From: an uncultured Clostridia bacterium
Lineage (GTDB): Bacteria > Bacillota > Clostridia > TANB77 > CAG-508
Direction: 5' to 3'
DNA length: 7,999 nt
NCBI GenBank assembly: GCA_947627785.1
Contig: CANQXC010000040.1
Span: 1-7,999 of the forward strand
This document shows positions 1 to 7,999 of this stretch, one piece after another. Within the stretch, counting starts at the first letter, position 1. Every line of letters begins with the position of its first letter. Made by a program: the position numbers and the translations under genes. Below the pieces are notes generated by a model. The model was not told the origin of the DNA and did no database searches. It worked only from the letters and a program-made list of their open reading frames with translations.

Positions 1-445
1 AGGGTACAACTACAGAATGAGTAATGTATGTGCAGGGATAGGAAGAGGACAATTAAAAGTATTAGATAAAAGAATAGCAAAGAAAACAGAAATATATGAA
101 AGGTATAAAAAAGCATTTGAAGAAATACCAGAAATAAAAATGCAAAGCTATGTAGAAGAAAGCAAACCAAATCATTGGTTATCATCAATAATATTAGATA
201 AAGAATCAAAAGTAACACCATTAGATATAATAATAGCTTTAGAAAATGAGAACATAGAATCAAGACCAATATGGAAACCAATGCATATGCAACCAGTATT
301 TAAAGACTGTGACTTTATAAAAGTAGCAGAAAAATCAGTAGCACAAGACATATTTGAAAGAGGGGTATGTTTGCCAAGTGATACAAAAATGACAGAGGAA
401 GAACAAGAAAGAGTAATACAAACCATAAAGAAACTATTCAAATAG
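1..445 (+). CDS. DegT/DnrJ/EryC1-family sugar aminotransferase, C-terminal part (5' end outside window)
   Basis: The reading frame is open from base 2, before the first ATG at 17, so the gene enters from outside and the ATG is internal. The first visible residues, GYNYRMSN, followed by an AGIGRGQ stretch, are the conserved segment of PLP-dependent sugar aminotransferases that lies after the catalytic lysine; that lysine is outside the window. The later stretch ENIESRPIWKPMHMQPVF is typical of the PglE/EpsN-like branch. These enzymes transfer an amino group from glutamate to a 4-keto-6-deoxy nucleotide sugar in the cytoplasm, as in UDP-bacillosamine synthesis. About 147 residues are seen, against about 370-400 for the family. 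The phosphoglycosyl transferase gene begins 58 bases downstream and would use the lipid carrier for such a sugar. The family is clear; the exact sugar (PglE-like rather than PseC-like or other) is inferred. Confidence 0.9.
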   Translation, partial: GYNYRMSNVCAGIGRGQLKVLDKRIAKKTEIYERYKKAFEEIPEIKMQSYVEESKPNHWLSSIILDKESKVTPLDIIIALENENIESRPIWKPMHMQPVFKDCDFIKVAEKSVAQDIFERGVCLPSDTKMTEEEQERVIQTIKKLFK

Positions 446-503
446 GATAGACATAAAGCGAAAATCAAAGAAGCATATAAAAATTAGACAGAGGTGAAAA
501 ACA

Positions 504-1139
504 ATGTATGCTAGATACATAAAAAGAATATTAGACTTTGTATTAAGCCTAATAGCATTAATAGTGTTAAGTCCAGTAATGTTAGTTATAGCAGTACTTA
601 TTAAATTAACTAGCAAAGGACCAGTATTCTTTTTACAAGAAAGATTGGGAAAAGATGGAAAGATTTTTAAAATAATTAAATTTAGAACAATGATAGTAAA
701 TGCAGAAAATATAGGTGATGGTTTAAAAGTAAAATCTGAATTAGATAATAGAATAACTAAAATAGGTAAGATTTTAAGGAAGACCAGTTTAGACGAGGTA
801 CCACAATTATTTAATGTATTAATAGGTCAAATGAGCTTAGTAGGTCCGAGACCGCCAGTTACATATCATCCTTATAAATATGAAGATTATTCAGAGCAAC
901 AAAGAAAAAGATTTACAGTTAGACCTGGTATTACAGGATTAGCACAAGTGAAAGTGAGAAATTCTGTCACATGGAATGAAAGGATAAATATAGATATAAA
1001 ATACATATCAAATATTACTTTTATAGAAGATATAAAAATAATAATAAACACTATAACAAGTATTATTAGCAGAAAAAATATATATCAAGAAAAACAAGAA
1101 ATTGAAAAAATGGAGAAGAATGAAAATGTTAAAATATGA
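504..1139 (+). CDS. Initiating phosphoglycosyl transferase, PglC/EpsL-like sugar transferase
   Basis: This enzyme should move a phospho-sugar from a UDP-sugar to undecaprenyl phosphate at the inner face of the membrane, the first membrane step of repeat-unit assembly. The 211-residue length matches the small monotopic PglC-type enzymes (about 200) and lacks the extra membrane domain of WbaP-like forms. In order: a basic N-terminus; a hydrophobic re-entrant helix (about 10-35) with the Ser23-Pro24 pair; KFRTM at 59-63; the catalytic Asp-Glu pair at 97-98 in SLDEVPQ; SLVGPRP at 111-117; and RPGITGLAQV at 140-149. The C-terminal 20 residues are charged and variable. The start has GAGGTG at 491-496, 7 bases upstream. 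An aminotransferase lies just before it and an acetyltransferase overlaps its end, which suggests an N-acetylated amino sugar such as diNAc-bacillosamine as first sugar. That substrate is inferred from context only. Confidence 0.93.
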   Translation: MYARYIKRILDFVLSLIALIVLSPVMLVIAVLIKLTSKGPVFFLQERLGKDGKIFKIIKFRTMIVNAENIGDGLKVKSELDNRITKIGKILRKTSLDEVPQLFNVLIGQMSLVGPRPPVTYHPYKYEDYSEQQRKRFTVRPGITGLAQVKVRNSVTWNERINIDIKYISNITFIEDIKIIINTITSIISRKNIYQEKQEIEKMEKNENVKI

Positions 1140-1638
1140 TAAAATTGCCCTATTGCCAATAGAAGAAGAAGATTTAACTATTTTAAACAAATGGAGAAAT
1201 GATGAAGAAATTTTTAAATATTTGGGAGGAGGATATAATCCAATATCTATTACTCAACAAAAAAAAATTATGGAAAAAATTACAGAGAACACATCGATAA
1301 ATAAAAGATTTATGATTATAAACGAAGAAAATAAAAAAGTTGGATTTGTTGGGTTATATGAAATTTCAGAAATACATAGAACTTGTTTTTTAGGTATTTA
1401 TATAGGAGAAAAAGAATATTGGGGACAAGGAATTGCAAAAAGAGCATATATTGCTTTAGAAAATTATGCTAGAGACTATGTAAATATTAGAAAAATAAAG
1501 CTAGAGGTTGTAAGAGAAAATTTAAATGCAGTGAAAATGTATAATAAATTGGGGTTCCAAGTATGTGGAACATATAAAGAAGATAGGTTTATTGAAGGAA
1601 AATATAGAGATGTTATTTTAATGGAGAAATTTATATAG
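1126..1638 (+). CDS. GNAT-family N-acetyltransferase (RimJ/RimL-like)
   Basis: This is a 170-residue single-domain acetyl-CoA-dependent acetyltransferase. The N-terminal PIEEEDLTILNKWRND (11-26) is the usual first strand and helix of RimJ/RimL-type GNATs. The acetyl-CoA loop is YWGQGIAKRA (98-107), and the C-terminal motif NLNAVKMYNKLGF (132-144) is also typical. The frame is open back to a TTG at 1102, and ATG 1120 is also possible; ATG 1126 is preferred because GGAG at 1112-1115 sits 10 bases upstream of it but only 4 from 1120. Either choice overlaps the end of the sugar-transferase gene, so translation is probably coupled. Its place beside an aminotransferase and a PglC-like enzyme suggests it acetylates the new amino group on the nucleotide sugar, as GNAT-type PseH does. 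That role is inferred; PglD and EpsM, which do this in known bacillosamine-type loci, belong to a different (left-handed beta-helix) fold. Confidence 0.88.
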   Translation: MLKYDKIALLPIEEEDLTILNKWRNDEEIFKYLGGGYNPISITQQKKIMEKITENTSINKRFMIINEENKKVGFVGLYEISEIHRTCFLGIYIGEKEYWGQGIAKRAYIALENYARDYVNIRKIKLEVVRENLNAVKMYNKLGFQVCGTYKEDRFIEGKYRDVILMEKFI

Positions 1639-1650
1639 AGGAGATTATTT

Positions 1651-2610
1651 ATGAATGTTTTAATATTAAGTGCTGGAACAAGAAATAAGATTGTTCAATA
1701 CTTTAAAAAAGAATTAAATAATAAAGGATTGATAATTGCAACAGACTGTTCAAATATAGCTCCTGCTATTTACGAAGCAGATAAATATTATATTACAAAG
1801 AAAATTAATGAAGATGGATATTTAGAAGAAATTTTAGATATATGTAAAAAGGAAAAAGTAAATACATTATTTACATTAATAGACCCAGAGATAAGCTTGA
1901 TTTCAAAAAACATAGAAAAATTTAAAACAATAGGTGTAACACCTATTGTATCAAATTATGAACAAGTTGAAATGTGTTTTGACAAATATAAAATGTATGA
2001 GTTTTTAATTGCAAATAATTTTAAAACTGCAAAAAGCTATGTGGAAAAGGAGAAATTTTATAAAGATTTAGAATTAAATAAAATTAGTTTTCCAGTATTT
2101 GTAAAACCAGTTAAAGGTAGTGCAAGTATAGATATAAACAAAGTAACAACTAAAGAAGAATTAGAAATATTATGGAAACAATCAGATAATTTAATGATTC
2201 AAGAATTTATGAATGGACAAGAATATGGAGTAGATGTTTACATAGACATGATATTAAAAGAACCAGTAGCAATTTTTGAAAAGAAAAAGATAAAAATGAG
2301 AGCTGGAGAGACTGATAAAGCAATATCAGTAAAAGATGAGAAATTATTTAAGCTGATTGCTGACTTTGTAAAAAAGGCAGGATTCAAAGGCATAATAGAT
2401 ATAGATGTATTTAAAATAGGTAATGAATATTATATTTCAGAAGTAAATCCTAGATTTGGAGGAGGATATCCACATGCATATGAATGTGGAGTAAATATTC
2501 CTAAAATGATTATTAACAATATCAATGGATTAGTAAATGAAAGTGAAATTGGAAATTACAAAGAGGATATTTACATGATGAAATATAATGAAATTAAAGT
2601 TATAAGATAG
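1651..2610 (+). CDS. ATP-grasp ligase (carbamoyl-phosphate-synthase-like fold)
   Basis: ATP-grasp enzymes activate a carboxylate as an acyl phosphate and join it to an amine, thiol or other nucleophile. The N-terminal region (1-110) is a Rossmann-like domain starting MNVLILSAGT. The ATP-grasp part has FPVFVKPVKGSAS (147-159) with the nucleotide-binding Lys152 and glycine-rich loop, IQEFMNGQEYGVDVY (183-197), and the metal-binding EVNPRFGGGYP (264-274). All core motifs appear intact, so it is probably active. At 319 residues it matches the stand-alone ATP-grasp proteins found in polysaccharide loci rather than full carbamoyl-phosphate synthase. AGGAG at 1639-1643 lies 7 bases before the ATG and starts within the stop codon of the acetyltransferase gene. 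The substrate cannot be read from sequence. Given the neighbours, attachment of an amino acid or other acid to an amino sugar is a reasonable guess. Confidence 0.87.
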   Translation: MNVLILSAGTRNKIVQYFKKELNNKGLIIATDCSNIAPAIYEADKYYITKKINEDGYLEEILDICKKEKVNTLFTLIDPEISLISKNIEKFKTIGVTPIVSNYEQVEMCFDKYKMYEFLIANNFKTAKSYVEKEKFYKDLELNKISFPVFVKPVKGSASIDINKVTTKEELEILWKQSDNLMIQEFMNGQEYGVDVYIDMILKEPVAIFEKKKIKMRAGETDKAISVKDEKLFKLIADFVKKAGFKGIIDIDVFKIGNEYYISEVNPRFGGGYPHAYECGVNIPKMIINNINGLVNESEIGNYKEDIYMMKYNEIKVIR

Positions 2611-2628
2611 AATAATAAAAAAGTATAA

Positions 2629-2634
2629 AGGAGG
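2629..2634 (+). promoter_or_regulatory. Strong ribosome binding site for ATG 2643
   Basis: A perfect AGGAGG lies 8 bases before the ATG at 2643. It is the strongest Shine-Dalgarno site near the PaaK/CapK-like gene, which argues that ATG 2643 is the intended start although it is out of frame with the enzyme at the present AC-repeat length. Confidence 0.8.
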
Positions 2635-2642
2635 AAAAATAA

Positions 2643-3985
<1,343 letters not shown>

Positions 3986-3990
<5 letters not shown>

Positions 3991-4232
3991 ATATATTGAC
4001 AACTTATATATGAAGAATACGAATGTTATATGGAGAATATATGGAAAAATTTTTATATTAGCTAAAAAATAAAAACTAAGGTATTAACACATATAATTAA
4101 ATCTAATATTTATGATGAGATTACATATAGAATAGAAAATATTATAAAAAGCTAGTAGAAATGAGAAAAGTCGATGAAATATATAATGAAAATTGTGAAT
4201 TGTTTACAGTGAATAGGACTAGTTGCAAATAA
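3986..4232 (+). pseudogene. Probable decayed gene remnant in the 300-base gap
   Basis: The gap between 3990 and 4291 has no intact gene, but three overlapping short open stretches in successive frames read like protein. One runs 3986-4069 (with MKNTNVIWRIYGK), one 4066-4152 (with LTHIIKSNIYDEITYRIEN), and one 4131-4229 (with KYYKKLVEMRKVDEIYNENC), ending at TAA 4230. Joined across two small frameshifts at A-rich sites they give about 80 residues with a normal amino-acid mix, ending in a stop. This looks like the tail of a former polysaccharide gene. The family was not recognised, and at this AT content chance open stretches are common, so the call is tentative. The rest of the gap (4233-4276) is plain AT-rich leader. 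No clear terminator hairpin was seen anywhere in 3991-4290. Confidence 0.33.
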
Positions 4233-4290
4233 CAATTAGAATAAAAACTTAAATGATAATAGAAAGTAAATTAATTAGGAGAAAAGAATA

Positions 4291-5496
4291 ATGAGAATAT
4301 TAATAATAGCACAATTTATATCAATACTAAAGGAAAAAGAAAATAACAGATTTAATTATATAGCAAGTATATTAGGGAAAAGTAATAATGTGGAATTAAT
4401 TACATCAACGTTTTCACACTCTAATAAATGTCAAAAAAATATAAACAAAGACTTATTACAAAATCATAACTATAAGTTAACTACTGTGTATGAACCAGGT
4501 TATAAGAAAAATGTATCAATAAAAAGATTCTATAGTCATTACATATTATCTAAAAATTTAAAAAAGTATTTATCTAGATTAGATTATAAACCAGATGTAA
4601 TTTATTGTGGTATACCATCTTTGGATGTAGCAAAAGTGTCTGCTCAATATGCGAAGAAAAACAATATAAGATTTATTATAGATATTCAAGATTTATGGCC
4701 AGAAGCATTTAAGATGGTGTTTAATGTACCTATTATTAGTAACATTATTTTCTATCCTATGAAAAAAGAAGCAAATTACATATATAAGCAAGCAGATGAA
4801 ATAGTAGCAGTATCTGAAACATATATGGAGAGAGCAAGTAGAATTAATAAAAAATATAATAACAAGTTAAATATATTCTTAGGTACAGATTTAAAATATT
4901 TTGATAAATGTAAAATAGAGAATAAACGAAAATATGAGGACAATTTTATTAGAATTGCTTATATTGGTACTTTAGGCTATAGTTATGATTTAAAATGTGT
5001 AATGAATGCGTTAAAAATATTAAAAGAACAAGGAATTGAAAACATTAAATTTATTATAATGGGAAAAGGGCCTTTAAAGGAAGAATTTGAACATTATGCA
5101 AAAGAAGAAAATATTGATTGTGAATTTACGGGAATTTTAGATTATGAGAAAATGGTAGGATACTTATGTAGCTGTGATATCGCTGTAAATCCTATAAAAG
5201 TAAGATCGGCAGCAAGTATTATAAATAAGGTAGGAGATTATGCTGCAGCAGGATTACCTGTAATTAACACACAAGAATGCAAAGAGTATAGAAATTTAGT
5301 AGAAAATTATAAGATAGGATTTAATTGCGAAAATGGGAATCCAAAAGATGTAGCAGAAAAAATAGGAATATTATCTTGTAATGCAGAATTAAGGAAAAAA
5401 TTAGGGAAAAATAATAGAAGATTGGCGGAAGAAAAATTTGATAGAAGGATAACTTATAAACAAATTATTAAAATAATAGAAAGTAAGGAAGAATAA
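4291..5496 (+). CDS. GT4-family glycosyltransferase (WbuB-like)
   Basis: This is a 401-residue GT-B retaining glycosyltransferase that would add a sugar from a nucleotide donor to the lipid-linked repeat unit in the cytoplasm. The N-terminal half starts MRILIIAQF and contains IIDIQDLWPEAF (129-140), where the DLWPE motif is characteristic of WbuB-like GT4 enzymes that often use amino-deoxy sugars. The C-terminal half has YIGTLGYSYDL (224-234), IIMGKGPLKEE (255-265) and NKVGDYAAAGLPV (312-324), the nucleotide-sugar pocket. The usual E-x7-E pair is not seen in its standard form, as in other WbuB-like members. The ATG has AGGAG at 4277-4281, 9 bases upstream. It follows the long gap, so it may begin a new expression segment, though no convincing promoter was found. 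The sugar donor and the linkage cannot be read from the sequence. Confidence 0.9.
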   Translation: MRILIIAQFISILKEKENNRFNYIASILGKSNNVELITSTFSHSNKCQKNINKDLLQNHNYKLTTVYEPGYKKNVSIKRFYSHYILSKNLKKYLSRLDYKPDVIYCGIPSLDVAKVSAQYAKKNNIRFIIDIQDLWPEAFKMVFNVPIISNIIFYPMKKEANYIYKQADEIVAVSETYMERASRINKKYNNKLNIFLGTDLKYFDKCKIENKRKYEDNFIRIAYIGTLGYSYDLKCVMNALKILKEQGIENIKFIIMGKGPLKEEFEHYAKEENIDCEFTGILDYEKMVGYLCSCDIAVNPIKVRSAASIINKVGDYAAAGLPVINTQECKEYRNLVENYKIGFNCENGNPKDVAEKIGILSCNAELRKKLGKNNRRLAEEKFDRRITYKQIIKIIESKEE

Positions 5497-5502
5497 AGAG
5501 TT

Positions 5503-6645
5503 ATGATAATTTTACACGTCGCATCATTAAGTGATAAAAAATTTGTTGGACCAAATATAAATGTACCTGCAAATGTAGAATATGGACAAAAATATGCAAA
5601 ATGTGGACTTTATAATAGTAATCATAATTTGCAACAGTATAAAGAAAATTTAAATGATTATTTTATAAAGGATTGTATGAAAAATTATGATATAAAAACA
5701 TTACCAGAACCATACAATACTCCAGATATTGTTGTTTTTCATAGTATGTATATCATATCACATTTGCTTATTGCAAGAAAATTAAGAAAATATAGAATTC
5801 CATACATAGTTGTACCGAGAGGAGCTTTAACAATTCAAGCACAGAACAAGAAAAAATTAAAAAAAAGAATAGCTAATCTTTTGTGTTTCAATGGATATGT
5901 AAAACATGCATTAGGAATACATTTTTTAACGAAAAATGAGTATGAAGAGAGTAAGTTATTTAAATTTCAGAATTATATAATTAGCGGAAATGGAACTACA
6001 AAAAAGGATAAAATAAAAGAATATAATAATATGAATTCTTCAAAATATAATGTTACTTTTATAGGTAGAATATATAATTATCATAAAGGATTAGATGTTT
6101 TAATTGAATCAATAAATCTGGGAAAAGAAGAATTTCGAAAGCTTGGAATAGAGATGAATTTGTATGGACCAGATCGTGCAAACAATTTACAATATTTGAT
6201 AGAAAAAATAGAGGAGTATCAAATATCAGATTTAGTAAGTATAAAACCAGCAGTATTTGATAAAGAAAAAGAAAAAGCATATTTAGCTGCAGATTTATTT
6301 ATACATACTTCACGATTAGAAGGACATCCAACCGCTATTATAGAAGCTATAAGTTATGGTGTACCAGTACTAGTGACACCTGGTACTAATATGGCTGAAG
6401 AGGTAAAAAAATACAATTTAGGATTTGTTGCCGAATTAAATCCTGAATCAATAAAAAAACAAATTATATATTCATACAAGAATAGAAATAAATTTTCAAA
6501 AATTACTGAAAATGAATTGAAATACGCAAAAGGAAATTTCGAGTGGTCAGTAATAATGAAAAAAACGATAAACGAATATAAAAACTTGTTGAATAGCAAA
6601 AGAAATAGTGAGGTTGGAATGAAAAAATGGGAAATAATAAAATAA
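5503..6645 (+). CDS. GT4-family glycosyltransferase
   Basis: A second GT-B glycosyltransferase, 380 residues long, for repeat-unit extension. The N-terminal half begins MIILHVASL and carries VVPRGAL (103-109), the acceptor-side loop of the family. The C-terminal half has FIGRIYNYHKGLDVLI (186-201) with Lys195, and a clear E-x7-E pair at Glu273 and Glu281 in LEGHPTAIIEAISYGVPV. The gap to the previous gene is 6 bases. The ribosome site is poor: AGGA lies 13 bases upstream and AAAGAG sits only 2 bases from the ATG, so translation probably depends on ribosomes arriving from the preceding gene. The ATG start fits the family, whose members typically begin with a similar ILHIASL strand. The C-terminal tail overlaps the polymerase gene. 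Donor and acceptor sugars are unknown. Confidence 0.91.
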   Translation: MIILHVASLSDKKFVGPNINVPANVEYGQKYAKCGLYNSNHNLQQYKENLNDYFIKDCMKNYDIKTLPEPYNTPDIVVFHSMYIISHLLIARKLRKYRIPYIVVPRGALTIQAQNKKKLKKRIANLLCFNGYVKHALGIHFLTKNEYEESKLFKFQNYIISGNGTTKKDKIKEYNNMNSSKYNVTFIGRIYNYHKGLDVLIESINLGKEEFRKLGIEMNLYGPDRANNLQYLIEKIEEYQISDLVSIKPAVFDKEKEKAYLAADLFIHTSRLEGHPTAIIEAISYGVPVLVTPGTNMAEEVKKYNLGFVAELNPESIKKQIIYSYKNRNKFSKITENELKYAKGNFEWSVIMKKTINEYKNLLNSKRNSEVGMKKWEIIK

Positions 6646-7862
6646 AATTATATAATTATGTAGAAAAATTTCAAATATTTTGTTTATCAATGTTTATATT
6701 ATTATGGTACATAAATGAAACTAGACAAACAGGTAAAATTTATGCAATCTTCTTTTTAGTTGTATTTGCATTTATAGAAATCTTGGAAATGATAAAAGTA
6801 AAAAAAATATATTTTTGTAAACCATTATGTATATTTTTAGTTTTTGCAGTTTATTGTAGCTTATCATATATTTGGGCAATAAATGGTGAAGAGGCAATTC
6901 CAAAAGGAATAGATGTATTTTTGGAATTCGGATTTATATTTTTGGGATTAAATTTTTTTTTAAAGATAAAAAATGGAACTTCTACTTTATTATATATAAT
7001 AACTATTTTAGGAATTATATTTTCAATATATGTTATTAATTTTTACGGTATAGGTCAATATTTTAAATTACTTGCTCAAGGTAGGAGAGTTGGAGGTGAA
7101 GTTGCTAATGTAAATGCTATTGGATTAAAAACATCTATTTCCTTTTTGCTATGTATATTTTTTGGGATGTATGAAAATAAAAAAAGTTTTTATATATTAT
7201 CAACAATTCCATTTATTGTATCATTAGGAACTGGAAGTAAAAAAGTAATTTTGATAATTGGTATTGGACTAATTTTATTGTTTTATCGAAGAATGAAATA
7301 TGTTCTTAATTGGAAACAAGTATTAAAATTAGTAATTACTATTGTAATTATTGTATCTATAGTAGTTTATATTGCTCAGTTACCATATTTTTCTAGAGTT
7401 TTTAATAGAATGAATGAAATGACATCTACATTACTGAATGATACTGGAGAAAGTGGGTCCACAAGGATAAGAGAATTATTTATAAAGGTTGGCTTAAAAA
7501 CTTTTTGGGAACATCCATTAATAGGTATAGGAGCGGGAAATTCTGGACATATAACAATTACTGTAAGTTCTATGTATACATACTTACATAATAATTATGT
7601 AGAACTGTTAGCAACTTTAGGAATAATTGGATTTTTATTATATTATTATAGTTATTATTATGTTATTTATAATTATTTAAAATATAGAAAATATAGAAAC
7701 AAATATTATGACATTGTATTTATAATATTTATGGTAAATTTAGTTTCAGAAGTCGGCTTAGTTTCTTATGCAAGTATAGGGACATGTTTATATCTATTGT
7801 TAGGATATTTAGTTTTTCATAATAAAAACGATATAAAAAATATAGGAGAAAATAATGAATAA
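6627..7862 (+). CDS. wzy: O-antigen polymerase/ligase family membrane protein (Wzy-like)
   Basis: A 411-residue polytopic membrane protein of the Wzy/O-antigen-ligase type, which joins lipid-linked repeat units on the outer face of the membrane. About 12 hydrophobic segments are visible, near 13-30, 36-54, 64-84, 98-112, 118-140, 165-181, 187-202, 206-220, 232-252, 324-349, 360-378 and 381-397. The large outside loop between segments 9 and 10 (about 253-323) is the family hallmark: it has an STRIRELF stretch (278-285), the HPLIGIGAGNSG segment (296-307) and HNNYVELLATLGIIG (321-335). A basic RRVGGEVANVNAIG segment (153-166) before segment 6 is also typical. The start overlaps the upstream glycosyltransferase by 19 bases, with GGA at 6616-6618 as a weak site, so coupling is likely. 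The symbol reflects family and context; Wzy proteins vary too much for the linkage to be predicted. Confidence 0.88.
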   Translation: MGNNKIKLYNYVEKFQIFCLSMFILLWYINETRQTGKIYAIFFLVVFAFIEILEMIKVKKIYFCKPLCIFLVFAVYCSLSYIWAINGEEAIPKGIDVFLEFGFIFLGLNFFLKIKNGTSTLLYIITILGIIFSIYVINFYGIGQYFKLLAQGRRVGGEVANVNAIGLKTSISFLLCIFFGMYENKKSFYILSTIPFIVSLGTGSKKVILIIGIGLILLFYRRMKYVLNWKQVLKLVITIVIIVSIVVYIAQLPYFSRVFNRMNEMTSTLLNDTGESGSTRIRELFIKVGLKTFWEHPLIGIGAGNSGHITITVSSMYTYLHNNYVELLATLGIIGFLLYYYSYYYVIYNYLKYRKYRNKYYDIVFIIFMVNLVSEVGLVSYASIGTCLYLLLGYLVFHNKNDIKNIGENNE

Positions 7863-7999
7863 AGTATTAAAAGTTTTAAAAAATCCGTTATGGATATTAA
7901 TTTATTTAGACAATAAAGGTTTACATATGTTAAACGATAAAAATTATATAAAATTAAGATATAAATTACAAACAAATAAAAAATTAAATTTGGATAATC
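7855..7999 (+). CDS. TupA-like ATP-grasp protein, N-terminal part (3' end outside window)
   Basis: The ATG at 7855 has AGGAG at 7844-7848, 6 bases upstream, and overlaps the polymerase gene by 8 bases. The frame stays open to the window edge, giving 48 residues. The sequence runs from KNPLWILIYLDNKGLHMLND to YIKLRYKLQTNKKLNLDN. This matches, from memory of the family, the start of TupA-like ATP-grasp proteins in Firmicute polysaccharide loci, where a short hydrophobic segment is followed by a YxKLxYrxxxgkkLNLxNPxTFNEKLQW pattern. Only the part before the NPxTFNEK motif is present here, so no catalytic residue can be checked. TupA is named for its role in teichuronopeptide synthesis, where it is thought to attach amino-acid polymer to polysaccharide. 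A second ATP-grasp in the locus would support amide decoration of the glycan. Confidence 0.72.
   Translation, partial: MNKVLKVLKNPLWILIYLDNKGLHMLNDKNYIKLRYKLQTNKKLNLDN

Noticed and set aside
172..468. Minus-strand open frame of 98 codons opposite the aminotransferase
   Set aside because: It lies fully opposite a well-supported gene, has no recognisable domain, and its composition mirrors the sense codons; it is a shadow frame.
446..503. 58-base gap before the sugar transferase as a regulatory site
   Set aside because: It holds only the ribosome site and AT-rich sequence, with no hairpin or promoter pair seen.
1259..1267. Nine-A run inside the acetyltransferase gene as a second slippage site
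   Set aside because: Runs of 7-9 A or T occur several times here (for example 6953-6961, 3134-3140) as expected from base composition, and the gene reads intact. It is not placed near a start as a switch usually is.
3996..4024. TTGACA, a perfect -35 box, just after the stop of the PaaK/CapK-like gene
   Set aside because: At 16-17 bases downstream only TACGAA or ACGAAT is found, a poor -10 match. In such AT-rich DNA single boxes arise often, so no promoter is called.
4203..4260. TTTACA and GATAAT elements before the glycosyltransferase at 4291
   Set aside because: No pair of -35 and -10 boxes has a workable spacing; GATAAT at 4255-4260 lacks a partner.
6059..6599. Two minus-strand open frames opposite the second glycosyltransferase
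   Set aside because: They are Phe/Leu-rich shadows of AT-rich coding sequence with no ribosome site or family motif.
6953..6961. Nine-T run in the Wzy-like gene as a contingency tract
   Set aside because: It encodes Phe residues in a membrane segment, which naturally gives T runs, and the frame is intact.

Overview
The window is a single-direction (+ strand) block of surface-polysaccharide genes (capsule, exopolysaccharide or a comparable cell-wall glycan) from a very AT-rich bacterium. Roughly a quarter of the bases are G or C, codons end mostly in A or T, Shine-Dalgarno sites are of the AGGAGG type, and genes are tightly packed. This fits a low-GC Firmicute, most likely a gut-type Clostridia or related lineage. 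That placement is inferred from composition and gene style, not from a marker gene. TGA ends the sugar-transferase gene, so the standard bacterial code fits.

Layout. Positions 1-445 hold the C-terminal third of a DegT-type sugar aminotransferase. Positions 504-1139 encode a small PglC-like phosphoglycosyl transferase that starts the lipid-linked repeat unit. Positions 1126-1638 encode a GNAT acetyltransferase. Together these three look like the end of an amino-sugar pathway of the UDP-bacillosamine kind plus its transfer to undecaprenyl phosphate. Positions 1651-2610 encode an ATP-grasp ligase and 2659-3990 a PaaK/CapK-like adenylate-forming enzyme. A gap follows (3991-4290) that appears to hold a decayed gene remnant. 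Then come two GT4 glycosyltransferases (4291-5496, 5503-6645), a Wzy-type polymerase with many membrane segments (6627-7862), and the first 48 codons of a TupA-like ATP-grasp protein that runs off the end (7855-7999).

The standout feature is a dinucleotide tract of 17 AC units (2669-2702) at the very start of the PaaK/CapK-like gene. An ATG with a perfect AGGAGG site (ATG 2643) lies just upstream, but with 17 units it is out of frame and would give only a 49-residue peptide. Gaining one unit or losing two would join it to the enzyme. A TTG at 2659, in the other frame, does reach the enzyme at the present length. The arrangement therefore looks like a slipped-strand phase-variation switch with three predicted states: strong (18 units), weak (17) and off (16). 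The short leader before the repeat is about 48% GC and uses codons unlike its neighbours, so the switch may have been acquired as a unit.

How the genes would work together: an amino sugar is made and acetylated, loaded onto undecaprenyl phosphate at the inner membrane face, extended by the GT4 enzymes, and polymerised outside by the Wzy-like protein. The two ATP-grasp proteins and the PaaK/CapK-like enzyme are candidates for a non-sugar decoration such as an amino acid or acyl group. The AC switch would make that step vary between cells. No flippase, chain-length regulator, RNA gene, CRISPR array or insertion sequence is visible in this window.
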